The notes under the pieces were generated by a model. That model ran no database searches. It saw nothing but the letters and a program-made list of their open reading frames with translations, and had not been told where the DNA came from. From LMUY01 sp964244655 (GTDB taxonomy: Bacteria > Pseudomonadota > Alphaproteobacteria > Acetobacterales > Acetobacteraceae), in assembly GCA_964244655.1 (NCBI GenBank), contig CAXTJU010000006.1:11419-75418 (forward strand): a stretch of DNA of 64,000 bases. Reading direction: 5' to 3'. Position 1 is the first letter of the stretch. Every line of letters begins with the position of its first letter. The position numbers and the translations under genes are program-made. Of the stretch, positions 46,974 to 55,312 are shown one piece after another.

Positions 46974-47663
46974 ATGCTGACCGCCTCCGGCTTGCGCGTG
47001 TCCTACGGCCAGAGCGAGGTGCTGCACGGGCTGGACTTCACCGTGGCCCCCGGCGAGATCGTGGCCGTGCTGGGGCGCAATGGCATGGGCAAATCGACGC
47101 TGATGAAGTCGCTGATCGGCCTGATCCCCGCCAAGTCCGGCGAGATACGGCTGAAGGACGCCGACCTCACCAAGCTGAAAAGCAGCAAGCGGGTGGCCCA
47201 AGGCGTGGCCTACGTGCCGCAGGGCCGCATGATCTTCTCCACCATGACGGTGCAGGAGAACATCGAGACGGGGCTGTTCGTGCGCGGCAAGGCCCGCGTG
47301 CCGGAGCATCTCTACGAGCTGTTCCCCGTGCTGAAGGAGATGCGCCACCGCCGCGGCGGCAACCTGTCCGGCGGGCAGCAACAGCAGCTCGCCATCGCCC
47401 GCGCGCTGGCCACCGATCCCAGCGTGCTGCTGCTGGACGAGCCGACCGAAGGTATCCAGCCCTCCATCATCCTGGAGCTGGGCCGCACGCTCAAGCGCAT
47501 CCGCGACGAGCGCAACCTGTCCATCGTTGTCTCCGAGCAGGTGCTGGCCTTCGCGCTGGCCATCGCCGACCGCATCCTGGTGCTGGAGGGCGGCCGCATC
47601 GTTCACCAGGCGCCGCGGGCGGAGATCGACGAGGAGAAAGTCGCCCGCTTCCTGGCCGTGTAA
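46974..47663 (+). CDS. urtE: Urea/amide ABC transporter ATPase UrtE
   Basis: 229 residues, LivF-like. Walker A LGRNGMGKSTLMKSLIG, signature LSGGQQQQLAIARAL, Walker B VLLLDEPTEGIQPS and GVAYVPQGRMIFSTMTV are characteristic. No Shine-Dalgarno site is visible before the ATG at 46974; the upstream stretch is the repeat cluster (CCTTCGCTTCACC). Followed by fmdA after 18 bases with AAGGAG. Confidence 0.95.
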   Translation: MLTASGLRVSYGQSEVLHGLDFTVAPGEIVAVLGRNGMGKSTLMKSLIGLIPAKSGEIRLKDADLTKLKSSKRVAQGVAYVPQGRMIFSTMTVQENIETGLFVRGKARVPEHLYELFPVLKEMRHRRGGNLSGGQQQQLAIARALATDPSVLLLDEPTEGIQPSIILELGRTLKRIRDERNLSIVVSEQVLAFALAIADRILVLEGGRIVHQAPRAEIDEEKVARFLAV

Positions 47664-47681
47664 CCAATAAGGAGACACCTC

Positions 47682-48911
47682 ATGACGGACACGCTGATCA
47701 AGGTCGATCTGGCCACCTCGCCCTATGAAAATGACCAGGTGCATAACCGCTGGCATCCCGACGTGCCGATGGCGGCCACGGTGAAGCCCGGCGACGACTT
47801 CATCATCGAGTGCTACGACTGGACCGGCGGCTTCATCAAGAACGACGAGTCCGCCGCCGACGTGCGCGACATCGACCTCAGCATCGTGCATTTCCTCAGC
47901 GGCCCGATCGGCGTCGAGGGCGCGCAGCCCGGCGACCTGCTGGTGGTTGATATCCTCGACATCGGCGCGTTCAAGACCAATGAGTGGGGCTTCAACGGCG
48001 TCTTCAGCCAGAAGAACGGCGGCGGCTTCCTCACCGAGCAGTTCCCGGAGGCGATGAAGTCGATCTGGGACTTCAAGGGCCTGTTCGCCCAGTCCCGCCA
48101 CGTGCCCGGCGTGAGCTTCGCCGGCATGATCCATCCGGGGCTGATCGGCTGCCTGCCCTCCAAGGCGCTGCTGGAAACCTGGAACACCCGCGAGCAGGGC
48201 CTGATCGACACCAACCCGACGCGCGTGCCCGGCCTGGCCAACCCCCCCTTCGCGCCCACCGCGCACATGGGCCGGCTGAAGGGCGAGGCGCGGGACGCGG
48301 CCGCCGCCACGGGCGCCCGCACAGTGCCGCCGCGCGAGCATGGCGGCAACTGCGACATCAAGGACCTGTCGCGCGGCGCCAAGGTGTATTTCCCGGTCTA
48401 TGTCGATGGCGCTGGGCTGTCGCTGGGCGACCTGCACTTCAGCCAGGGCGACGGCGAGATCACATTCTGCGGCGCCATCGAGATGCCGGGCTGGGCCCAT
48501 CTTAAGGTCAGCCTCATCAAGGACGGCATGGCCAAGTACGGCATCAAAAACCCGATCTTCAAGCCGAGCCCGATCAAGCCGGTGTACAACGACCACCTGA
48601 TCTTCGAGGGCATCTCGGTCGATGAGCACGGCGGCCAGCATTACCTGGACGTGGCGGTGGCCTACCGCCAGGCCTGCCTGAACGCGATCGAGTACATGAA
48701 GAAGTTCGGCTACACCGGCGGCCAAGCCTACTCCATCCTCGGCACCGCCCCGGTGCAGGGCCACATCAGCGGCGTGGTGGACGTGCCGAACGCTTGCGCC
48801 ACCCTGTGGATACCCACGGAAATCTTCGACTTCGACATCCGGCCCGGCGCGGACGGCCCGACCCGATTCCTCAAGGGCGACGTGGACGTGCTCCACGCGC
48901 CGGACCTCTGA
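47682..48911 (+). CDS. fmdA: Formamidase/acetamidase
   Basis: 409 residues, close to the Methylophilus FmdA length. It hydrolyses formamide to formate and ammonia. TSPYENDQVHNRWHPDVPMAATV, ECYDWTGGFIKNDESAADVRD, HFLSGPIGVEGAQPGDLLVV, PGLIGCLPS and ENGGNCDIKDL-type segment EHGGNCDIKDLSRGAKVYFPV match the FmdA_AmdA family. AAGGAGAC lies nine bases before the ATG. It is seventh in line after urtABCDE, with fmdB following after three bases. Confidence 0.96.
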   Translation: MTDTLIKVDLATSPYENDQVHNRWHPDVPMAATVKPGDDFIIECYDWTGGFIKNDESAADVRDIDLSIVHFLSGPIGVEGAQPGDLLVVDILDIGAFKTNEWGFNGVFSQKNGGGFLTEQFPEAMKSIWDFKGLFAQSRHVPGVSFAGMIHPGLIGCLPSKALLETWNTREQGLIDTNPTRVPGLANPPFAPTAHMGRLKGEARDAAAATGARTVPPREHGGNCDIKDLSRGAKVYFPVYVDGAGLSLGDLHFSQGDGEITFCGAIEMPGWAHLKVSLIKDGMAKYGIKNPIFKPSPIKPVYNDHLIFEGISVDEHGGQHYLDVAVAYRQACLNAIEYMKKFGYTGGQAYSILGTAPVQGHISGVVDVPNACATLWIPTEIFDFDIRPGADGPTRFLKGDVDVLHAPDL

Positions 48912-48914
48912 GCC

Positions 48915-49232
48915 GTGCCGGCCTATGACTACGCCTGCGCCGGGTGCGGCCCGTTCACCGCCATCCGGCCGATGGCGGAGTACGCGCTGCCGCAGGACTG
49001 CCCCGGCTGCGGCCAGCCGACGCTGCGGGCGCTGCTGCGGGTGCCGAGCCTGGCCATGATGTCCGCCGGCCAGCGCACCGCCCATGCCACCAACGAGCGC
49101 AGCGCGCACGCGCCCCGGTTGTCCTCGCCGGGTCAGCACCGCCCGGGATGCAGTTGCTGCAGCCCGGCGAAGGCGAAGCCGGCGGCGGCCAAGTCGTTCC
49201 CGTCGCAGCGGCCCTGGATGATCAGCCACTAG
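48915..49232 (+). CDS. FmdB family zinc-ribbon regulatory protein
   Basis: 105 residues. The N-terminal zinc ribbon Y-D-Y-A-C-A-G-C-G then C-P-G-C-G is the FmdB-like motif; the remainder is Ser/Pro/Ala-rich with a C-S-C-C run near its C-terminus. FmdB in Methylophilus is a regulator of formamidase genes. GTG start, three bases after fmdA stop. Function beyond zinc binding is unproven. Confidence 0.9.
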   Translation: MPAYDYACAGCGPFTAIRPMAEYALPQDCPGCGQPTLRALLRVPSLAMMSAGQRTAHATNERSAHAPRLSSPGQHRPGCSCCSPAKAKPAAAKSFPSQRPWMISH

Positions 49233-49269
49233 GCCGGGCACCCGGCCGCTGGCCGGCGCGACGGAGCCC

Positions 49270-49572
49270 TCACTCAAGGAAATCCGGCGTCAGCGCGTCC
49301 GCCACCTCCTCCTTCTTGCGTTGCGGCAGCAGCTTCATGGTGAGGATGAACGAGGACAGGCAGAGGCAGATGACGTTCTGCACGATGATCGCCCACTGCA
49401 TCAGCAACAGCCCATAGACGAGCCAGGAGACGAAGCAGGCCACCGTGATCAGGTACATGCGCAGCGACACGCCGTCCGTGTTGCGCGACCGGATGATGGC
49501 CCAGGCCTGCGGCACGAAGCTCACCATCGAGAGCGTCGCCGCGAACAGGCTCACGACGGTGACGGCGTTCAT
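49270..49572 (-). CDS. SemiSWEET-like small transporter
   Basis: 100 residues, three membrane helices: TVVSLFAATLSMVSFVPQAW (PQ-loop Pro), MYLITVACFVSWLVYGLLLM, WAIIVQNVICLCLSSFIL. Size and the S-F-V-P-Q motif match bacterial SemiSWEET uniporters, which carry sugars as dimers. Convergent with fmdB. Confidence 0.85.
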   Translation of the reverse strand: MNAVTVVSLFAATLSMVSFVPQAWAIIRSRNTDGVSLRMYLITVACFVSWLVYGLLLMQWAIIVQNVICLCLSSFILTMKLLPQRKKEEVADALTPDFLE

Positions 49573-49630
49573 GCCCGCGGCTTTCCTTGGTCAGCGGCTG
49601 TCTTCAAGCTCGTGCTCCTGCAATCGGGCC

Positions 49631-50761
49631 TCAGCCTGCCGGCCCGATGTCCACCAGCTTGCCGCCCTGCCAGCCGAGCATGGTCAGTGGCATGTGCGCA
49701 TGGTTATGGTCATCCAGTGCATAGGTGCCGCCGAGCGGCGAGGCCATGCTGGTCGTTTTCAGGGCGTCCTCGATGGCTGCGGGCTGGTCCGATCCCGCGC
49801 GGCGGATCGCGTCCACGATGAGGTAGGCGGCCTGGTAGGCGTAGAATGGCAGCTGGTTCGGGACCAGGCCGAACTTGTCCTCATAGGCCTTGGCGAAGCT
49901 GCGAACGCCGGGCTTGTCGATGGCGGGGGAGAACATCGAGATCGTGGCCGCGTGGTCCAGGCCGCCGGCGGCGAGGAACTGCGGCGAGACCGCCTTTGCC
50001 GCCGCCGGCAGGTCGAGCCGCCCGGTCAGCGGCACGCTGAGCCCCGCCGCCTCGTAGGCTTGCAGGAACGCGGCTTGCGAGGCGTTGAGGATCGGCACCA
50101 CGTGGTCAGGCTTGACCGCGGCGATCTGCTCGATGACGGGACCCATGTCCGTCGTACCGCGGGCGATGGTGATGCTGGTGGCGACGGCGAGTCCCGCCTC
50201 GCCGGCTGCCCGGGAGAAGCTCTGCGCATTCGCGTCGTTGAAATACGAGTCGTCGCTGACGAGCACGACCCGCTTGGCCCCTTGCGCCTTCAGCCAGGCC
50301 ACCAGGGCCCGCTCGATGTCCAGCTCGGAGGGGATGATCTTGAACACGTAGGGGTTGCCGCCGACGCCCGAGGCTTCCACGAAGTCCTGCAACGAGGAGA
50401 TTTCGACCACCAGCGGGATCTTGGCGTCCTGCGCCACGGGCATGATGGCGTGGGTCACGGCAGTCAGCAGCGCGCCGATGAGGACGGGCACGCGCTCCTG
50501 CTCGATCAGGCGGTGCACCGCGGCGATACCCGCCGCGGGGCTGGAGGCGTTGTCGCCGTAGAACGCCTCGACTGGGCGGCCGAGCACGCCGCCCGCCTGG
50601 TTGATCTCTTGCAGCGCCAGCTCGATCCCGTACTGCTCGCTCTGCCCCCGCAGGGCGTCGGGCCCGCTCAGGGTGGTGGTGACGCCGATCCGGACTGGCT
50701 CGGCCGCGCCGGCCGGGCCGGCGACGACGGCCATCGTGGCAAGCAGGGCGGCGAGTCGCAT
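49631..50761 (-). CDS. Orphan branched-chain/amide-type substrate-binding protein
   Basis: 376 residues with signal peptide MRLAALLATMAVVAGPAGAA. IGVTTTLSGPDALRGQSEQYGIELALQEI and GVLGRPVEAFYGDNASSP mark a type I periplasmic binding protein (LivJ-like). No permease or ATPase is adjacent on this strand, so it either docks to another transporter or feeds the nearby Urt system. ATG at 50761; an in-frame extension upstream lacks a signal peptide. SemiSWEET gene 58 bases downstream. Confidence 0.88.
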   Translation of the reverse strand: MRLAALLATMAVVAGPAGAAEPVRIGVTTTLSGPDALRGQSEQYGIELALQEINQAGGVLGRPVEAFYGDNASSPAAGIAAVHRLIEQERVPVLIGALLTAVTHAIMPVAQDAKIPLVVEISSLQDFVEASGVGGNPYVFKIIPSELDIERALVAWLKAQGAKRVVLVSDDSYFNDANAQSFSRAAGEAGLAVATSITIARGTTDMGPVIEQIAAVKPDHVVPILNASQAAFLQAYEAAGLSVPLTGRLDLPAAAKAVSPQFLAAGGLDHAATISMFSPAIDKPGVRSFAKAYEDKFGLVPNQLPFYAYQAAYLIVDAIRRAGSDQPAAIEDALKTTSMASPLGGTYALDDHNHAHMPLTMLGWQGGKLVDIGPAG

Positions 50762-50895
50762 CAGGGTCCTGTGCGGTGGTGCAGGCCGGTTATCGCACAA
50801 AGCGTGCGTCGTCCCTAGCGGTCCTGGCGGCTTGAAGCTGGCGCGCGGCGTCCGTCGCCCGTAGGAAGGCGGCCAGCTTGCGAGGAACTCCCGCC

Positions 50896-51606
50896 ATGCG
50901 CCCATCCGGCCGCGCCCCCGACGCCCTGCGTGACGTCAGCTTCACCCCCGGCTTCGCCCGGCACGCCGAAGGCTCCTGCATCGTCCGTATGGGCGGCACC
51001 GAGGTGCTGTGCGCCGCCAGCGTGGAGGGCCGGGTGCCGCCGTTCCTGCGTGGCAAGGGGGAGGGCTGGGTCACGGCCGAGTACGGCATGCTGCCCCGTG
51101 CCACCCACACCCGGGGAGACCGGGAGGCGGCGCGCGGCAAGCAGTCCGGCCGCACCCAGGAAATCCAGCGGCTGATCGGCCGTTCGCTGCGCGCCGTGGT
51201 GGACCGCAAGGCGCTGGGCGAGATGACCATCACGCTCGACTGCGACGTGCTGAACGCCGATGGCGGCACGCGCTGCGCCGCCATCACCGGCGCCTGGGTG
51301 GCGCTGAGCCTCGCGCTGCGCACGCTGGAGGCGAGCCGGGTGATCGCCCGCTCCCCGCTGCTGGGCCAGGTGGCCGCCGTGTCCTGCGGGCTGGTGGGCG
51401 GCGAGGCGGTGCTGGACCTCGACTATGCCGAGGACTCCGGCGCCGACGCGGATGCGAACTTTGTGCTGACGGAGGGCGGCATCGTCGAGATCCAGGGCAC
51501 CGCGGAGCGTGCGCCGTTCAGCGACGGGCAGTTTGCCGAGCTGATGCGCCTGGCCCGGCACGGCACGGGGCAGCTCTACGCCCTGCAACGCGCCGCCCTG
51601 GAATGA
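50896..51606 (+). CDS. rph: Ribonuclease PH
   Basis: 236 residues. MRPSGRAPDALRDVSFTPGF, GWVTAEYGMLPRATHTRGDRE and RTQEIQRLIGRSLRAVVD are RNase PH signatures; LDCDVLNADGGTRCAAITG is the catalytic block. Trims tRNA 3' ends by phosphorolysis. GAGGAA lies nine bases upstream of the ATG. Its stop overlaps rdgB (ATGA). In many alphaproteobacteria rph faces hrcA; here hrcA is 14 kb away. Confidence 0.97.
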   Translation: MRPSGRAPDALRDVSFTPGFARHAEGSCIVRMGGTEVLCAASVEGRVPPFLRGKGEGWVTAEYGMLPRATHTRGDREAARGKQSGRTQEIQRLIGRSLRAVVDRKALGEMTITLDCDVLNADGGTRCAAITGAWVALSLALRTLEASRVIARSPLLGQVAAVSCGLVGGEAVLDLDYAEDSGADADANFVLTEGGIVEIQGTAERAPFSDGQFAELMRLARHGTGQLYALQRAALE

Positions 51607-52211
51607 GGCGGCTAGCGCCGGGCGACCGGCTCGTGCTGGCCAGCCACAACGCCGGCAAGCTGCGCGAGCTGGAGGCGCTGGTGTTCCCGTTCGGGGTCGC
51701 CGTGGTGTCCGCCGGGTCGCTCGGCCTGGCGGAGCCGGAGGAGGACGCGCCCGACTTCGCCGGCAACGCCCGGCTGAAGGCGGTGGCAGCCATGAGCGCC
51801 ACCGGGCTCCCGGCGCTGGCCGATGATTCCGGGTTCTGCGTGGCGCGGCTGGGCGGCGCGCCCGGCGTGCTGTCAGCGCGCTGGGCCGGGCCGGGCAAGA
51901 ACTTCGCCGCGGCCATGCAGCGCATTCACGCGGAGGCGGGCGGCGAGGGGCGGGCCTGGTTCGTCTGCGCCCTCTGCCTCGCCTGGCCCGGCGGCGGGAC
52001 GGCGAGCTTCCTGGGCCGGGCGGACGGCCGGACCTGCTGGCCCCCCCGCGGCACCAACGGCTTCGGCTACGACCCGATGTTCGTGCCGGGCGGCAGCCTG
52101 CAGAGCTACGGCGAGATGGACCCGGCCGCCAAGCACGCGGACAACCACCGCGCCCGGGCGTTCGGGGCGTTCAAGGCCGCTTGCCTCGGCGCCCCGGCTA
52201 CCTTGCCCTAG
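51603..52211 (+). CDS. rdgB: dITP/XTP pyrophosphatase (Ham1/RdgB)
   Basis: 202 residues. LVLASHNAGKLRELEALV, ADDSGFCVARLGGAPGVLSARWAG, GTNGFGYDPMFVP, and the final HRARAFGAFKAA match RdgB. It removes non-canonical purine nucleotides from the pool. ATG within the rph stop codon overlap. A double Trp-Pro segment (CWPPRGTNG) precedes the FGYDPMF motif, where the family has P-R-G. It overlaps the bactofilin gene tail by four bases. Confidence 0.95.
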   Translation: MRRLAPGDRLVLASHNAGKLRELEALVFPFGVAVVSAGSLGLAEPEEDAPDFAGNARLKAVAAMSATGLPALADDSGFCVARLGGAPGVLSARWAGPGKNFAAAMQRIHAEAGGEGRAWFVCALCLAWPGGGTASFLGRADGRTCWPPRGTNGFGYDPMFVPGGSLQSYGEMDPAAKHADNHRARAFGAFKAACLGAPATLP

Positions 52212-52864
52212 CTCGCCGCGGCTGGCTCCAGCGCGGGCTTGGCGCCTTCCGTCAGCATCTCGATCCGGCCGGTGATCTGGCCGCCATCCTCGACCTGGAG
52301 CCGGCGGCAGCGCGCCGTGCCCAGCACCTTGCCCGTCGCGCGGACGATCAGGTTGCCGCGGGCGGTCAGCGTGCCGTCGATGGTGCCGGCCACCTCGGCC
52401 TCCTCCACCTCGACCTCGCCCTTGAATACGCCGCCGGGCGAAATCGACAGCTCGGTGGCGTGGATCATGCTCGCTTCCACGGTGCCCTCGACCACGAGGC
52501 GCTCGGCGTCCTGCACCGTGCCCTGCACGCTGATGCCGCGGCCGACCACCAGGGTCCGTCGCTCGGCCGCTTCCCGCCCGGGAGCGCGGCCGGGAGCGGG
52601 ACGCGGCGGCAGCGCGCCGGCGGGGGGCGGGACGGCAGGGGACCCGGGCGGCGTGCCTGGGATGGGGCTGGGGAACGGGGTGCGGCCCATGGCGGGGCTC
52701 TCCTTTGCTGGCGCGGGACGATAGGGAGGCACGCCAAGGCCGGTATCCGGCTTGGCGCCGGCTTGGATGGGCTGGACTGCATCCTTGGCCATCGGTGCGG
52801 CGGCCGCGGGCTCGGCCGGAGCCGTTTCCATCTCGGTCCCATTCGGGTTGCGGCGTTTGAACAA
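52208..52864 (-). CDS. Bactofilin family cytoskeletal protein
   Basis: 218 residues: a long Pro/Ala-rich N-terminus (1-100) with P-P-P-A-G-A-L-P-P repeats, then the bactofilin beta-helix (TLVVGRGISVQGTVQDAERL, VVEGTVEASMIHATELSIS, GGVFKGEVEVEEAEVAG, GTARCRRLQVEDGGQITG). Bactofilins polymerise into membrane-associated scaffolds. Convergent with rdgB. Confidence 0.9.
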   Translation of the reverse strand: MFKRRNPNGTEMETAPAEPAAAAPMAKDAVQPIQAGAKPDTGLGVPPYRPAPAKESPAMGRTPFPSPIPGTPPGSPAVPPPAGALPPRPAPGRAPGREAAERRTLVVGRGISVQGTVQDAERLVVEGTVEASMIHATELSISPGGVFKGEVEVEEAEVAGTIDGTLTARGNLIVRATGKVLGTARCRRLQVEDGGQITGRIEMLTEGAKPALEPAAAS

Positions 52865-52958
52865 GGGTAAGCCCTCCCCGTGATTCGGCCGGTAAAAACC
52901 ACCCGGCGCTCGTGTGCGGCAGGGCCTACCATCCGTTCAGCGCCGGAACAACCCGCAA

Positions 52959-53627
52959 TCAGGCCGCTCCCGCCCGCAGCAGGGCGCGGTTCAGCACGTG
53001 CACCATGGCGGCCGTGCCCACGATCGGCACCAGCAGGTTCACCCCGGGGACGGCCGCCGCCGCCGCCAGCAGCACGCCCGGCAGCAGCACCGCGCCCCGG
53101 CGGCTGCGATACAGCGCGTGCGCGTCGAGCCGGCCCATCCGCCGCATGGCCACCGCCACGAACAGCCCGCGGCCGATCGCCCAGCCGCTGACCAGCAGCG
53201 CCAGCGCCAGGCCCACGCCCGGCAGCAGCAACGCCAGCAGCAGCGCCACCGCGTTCAGCGCCAGCACGCCGCCCGCCAGCGCCAAGCCGTCCCACAGCTG
53301 CGCCGCCAGGGCCGCCGGGCGCGGCGGCGGCAGCCCCGGGTAGTGCCGCCGGTCCACCGCCTGCGCGATGCGGTCGATGTACAGCGTCGAGATCAGCAGC
53401 ACCGTCGGCAGGAACAGCCAGACGGCAAGCAGCGCCACCCCCGCCGTGCCGACGACGGCTGCGAGCCAGCCCGGCCAGTGCACGGCGGCAAGCGCGGCCC
53501 CCACGCCCCAGACGCTGCCCAGCAGCAGCAAGGCATAGGCCAGCAGCGCCAGGCCGATGCTGCGCGCCAGCACGCCGAACCAGGCGGGATCGTCGAGCTG
53601 GCCGAGGGCGAGCAGCAAGGGCGTCAC
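52959..53627 (-). CDS. EI24/CysZ-like membrane protein
   Basis: About 222 residues with five or six hydrophobic helices (GVLARSIGLALLAYALLLLG, LLAVWLFLPTVLLISTLY, LVPIVGTAAMVHVLNRALL). The pattern PGVNLLVPIVGTAAMVHVLN and IDRIAQAVDRRHYPGLPPP matches the EI24 (CysZ) family; CysZ imports sulfate in enterobacteria. Whether this does so is unknown. The GTG at 53627 follows GGGAGC. Divergent from the kinase gene at 53693. Confidence 0.75.
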   Translation of the reverse strand: MTPLLLALGQLDDPAWFGVLARSIGLALLAYALLLLGSVWGVGAALAAVHWPGWLAAVVGTAGVALLAVWLFLPTVLLISTLYIDRIAQAVDRRHYPGLPPPRPAALAAQLWDGLALAGGVLALNAVALLLALLLPGVGLALALLVSGWAIGRGLFVAVAMRRMGRLDAHALYRSRRGAVLLPGVLLAAAAAVPGVNLLVPIVGTAAMVHVLNRALLRAGAA

Positions 53628-53692
53628 GGCGTTTGCTCCCGAAGTGGCGCGGTGATAGGCGGCACCGCATTCCGCCGGATGGACCTTACAGC

Positions 53693-54694
53693 ATGAGCGC
53701 CTCTGCCCCACCCGCCCAGTTCGACATCCTGGGCATCGGCAACGCCATCGTGGATGTCGTCTCGCCGGCGGACGACGCGTTCCTGGCCCGCCACGGCATG
53801 CGCAAGGGCGGCATGGCGCTGATCGACCCGGCGGCGGCCGAGGCGCTGTACGGCGCGATGCCGCCGGGTGCGGAGAGCAGCGGCGGCTCGGTCGCCAACA
53901 CCTGCGCCGTCGCCGCCGGGCTGGGCGCGCGGGTCGCCTATCTCGGCAAGGTGGCGGAGGACGCCCTGGGCCGCGCCTTCATGCAGGACATCGCCGCGGC
54001 CGGCGTGCATTGCCCCTCGCAGCCGCTGCGGGGCGCCGGCGGGACCGCGCGCTGCCTGATCCTGGTCACGCCGGATGGGCAGCGCACCATGAACACCTAC
54101 CTCGGCGCCTGCGTGGCGTTCGGCGAGGCCGACCTGGACCCGGCGCTGATCGCGCAGTCGGCCGTGCTCTACCTGGAGGGCTACCTGTTCGACCCGCCGC
54201 AAGCGCAGGCCGCGTTCCGCGCCGCCGCCGCCGCCGCGCACCGGGCGGGGCGGCAGGTGGCGCTCTCCCTGTCGGACGCGTTCTGCGTGGACCGCCACCG
54301 GGCCGCGTTCCGCGCGTTCGTGTCGCGCGAGGTGGACATCCTGTTCGCCAACGAGGCGGAGGTGGCCAGCCTCTACCAGCTGGACGACTTCGAGGCGGCC
54401 GCCGCGGCCGCCCGGGCCGAATTGGGCCTGGCCGTGCTGACCCGCAGCGCCGCGGGCAGCGCCATCCTGCGCGGCGACGAGCGGATCGACGTGCCCGCGG
54501 AGCCAACGACGGTGGTGGACACCACGGGCGCCGGGGACGCGTATGCCGCCGGGTTCCTGGCGGCCTACACGGCGGGCCGGACGCTGGCGGCGTGCGGCCG
54601 GCTGGGCAGCCTGGCGGCGGCGGAGGTCATCAGCCATTACGGCGCCCGCCCGGCCAGCGACCTGCGGGCCATGGCGGCCTCCGTCATGGATTGA
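53693..54694 (+). CDS. PfkB family kinase, probable adenosine kinase
   Basis: 333 residues. FDILGIGNAIVDVVSPADDA starts the family; GGSVANTCAVAAGLGARVAYLGKVAEDALG in overlapping parts is the substrate-binding site, and VVDTTGAGDAYAAGFL holds the anion-hole DTxGAGD motif with the catalytic Asp. Residue pattern fits adenosine kinases of alphaproteobacteria (purine salvage); other sugar kinases are possible. I chose the ATG at 53693 since upstream residues are not family-like. Confidence 0.88.
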   Translation: MSASAPPAQFDILGIGNAIVDVVSPADDAFLARHGMRKGGMALIDPAAAEALYGAMPPGAESSGGSVANTCAVAAGLGARVAYLGKVAEDALGRAFMQDIAAAGVHCPSQPLRGAGGTARCLILVTPDGQRTMNTYLGACVAFGEADLDPALIAQSAVLYLEGYLFDPPQAQAAFRAAAAAAHRAGRQVALSLSDAFCVDRHRAAFRAFVSREVDILFANEAEVASLYQLDDFEAAAAAARAELGLAVLTRSAAGSAILRGDERIDVPAEPTTVVDTTGAGDAYAAGFLAAYTAGRTLAACGRLGSLAAAEVISHYGARPASDLRAMAASVMD

Positions 54695-54748
54695 AACTTC
54701 CGGCGAAGCCCGCTCGTTCACCCGGCTCACCCTGGAGAGGAAATCCCG

Positions 54749-55201
54749 ATGCGCAGAGCATTGCTGGCGGCGTCCGGCCTGGCCCTGGCCATGGCGGCCC
54801 ACGCGCAGAACGCGTCCCCGGACATCCGCCCCGGCCACGAACCCGGCGTCGGCGACTCGCTGCCGCTGTCCGGCAAGGCCAGCAACATCGGCCCGGGCGA
54901 CACCCGCTCCGTCATCGCGCCGACCCTGCCGCGGCCGGCAGGTGGGCCGAACCAGTCGATCGCCAGCTTCCTGGCGCAGGCGCAAAAGGCGCTCGCCGCC
55001 CGCAAGACCGGGCTGGCCGAGGAGTCCCTGGAGCGGGCCGAGACGGCGATGCTGCAACGCTCCGTGCCGCAGGACCAGGCCGCGGCGCCCGACCAGGCGC
55101 CGGACGTGCTGAAGGTGCAGGCCGCGCGCGCCGCCCTGGCGCGCCACGACATGGCGGCGGCGAAGCAGGCGATCACCGAGGCGATGACGGCCGGGGGCTA
55201 G
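54749..55201 (+). CDS. Secreted/periplasmic protein, unknown
   Basis: 150 residues: signal peptide RRALLAASGLALAMAAHAQ (likely cleavage after AHA), then a Gly/Pro-rich stretch (GHEPGVGDSLPLSGKASNI) and a helical second half rich in Ala/Gln/Leu (IASFLAQAQKALAARKTGL, VQAARAALARHDMAAAKQAI) reminiscent of a TPR-like hairpin. AGAGGAAA lies seven bases before the ATG. Neighbours are the adenosine kinase and typA; no clear link. Family not recognised. Confidence 0.75.
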   Translation: MRRALLAASGLALAMAAHAQNASPDIRPGHEPGVGDSLPLSGKASNIGPGDTRSVIAPTLPRPAGGPNQSIASFLAQAQKALAARKTGLAEESLERAETAMLQRSVPQDQAAAPDQAPDVLKVQAARAALARHDMAAAKQAITEAMTAGG

Positions 55202-55312
55202 CCCGCCGCCTCGTTCGGTTTGCGGCTCGTATTCCGCCGCACCGTGCCCTATGTGTGCGCCTGCAACATGAGACAGGCGAGGCGGCCCGCGCGGCGCGCC
55301 CGGTAAGCACCC

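Noticed and set aside
45864..49277. Very long minus-strand frame across urtD-urtE-fmdA (about 1137 codons)
   Set aside because: It is the reverse shadow of well-recognised plus-strand genes; in GC-rich DNA the antisense frame lacks stops by codon bias.
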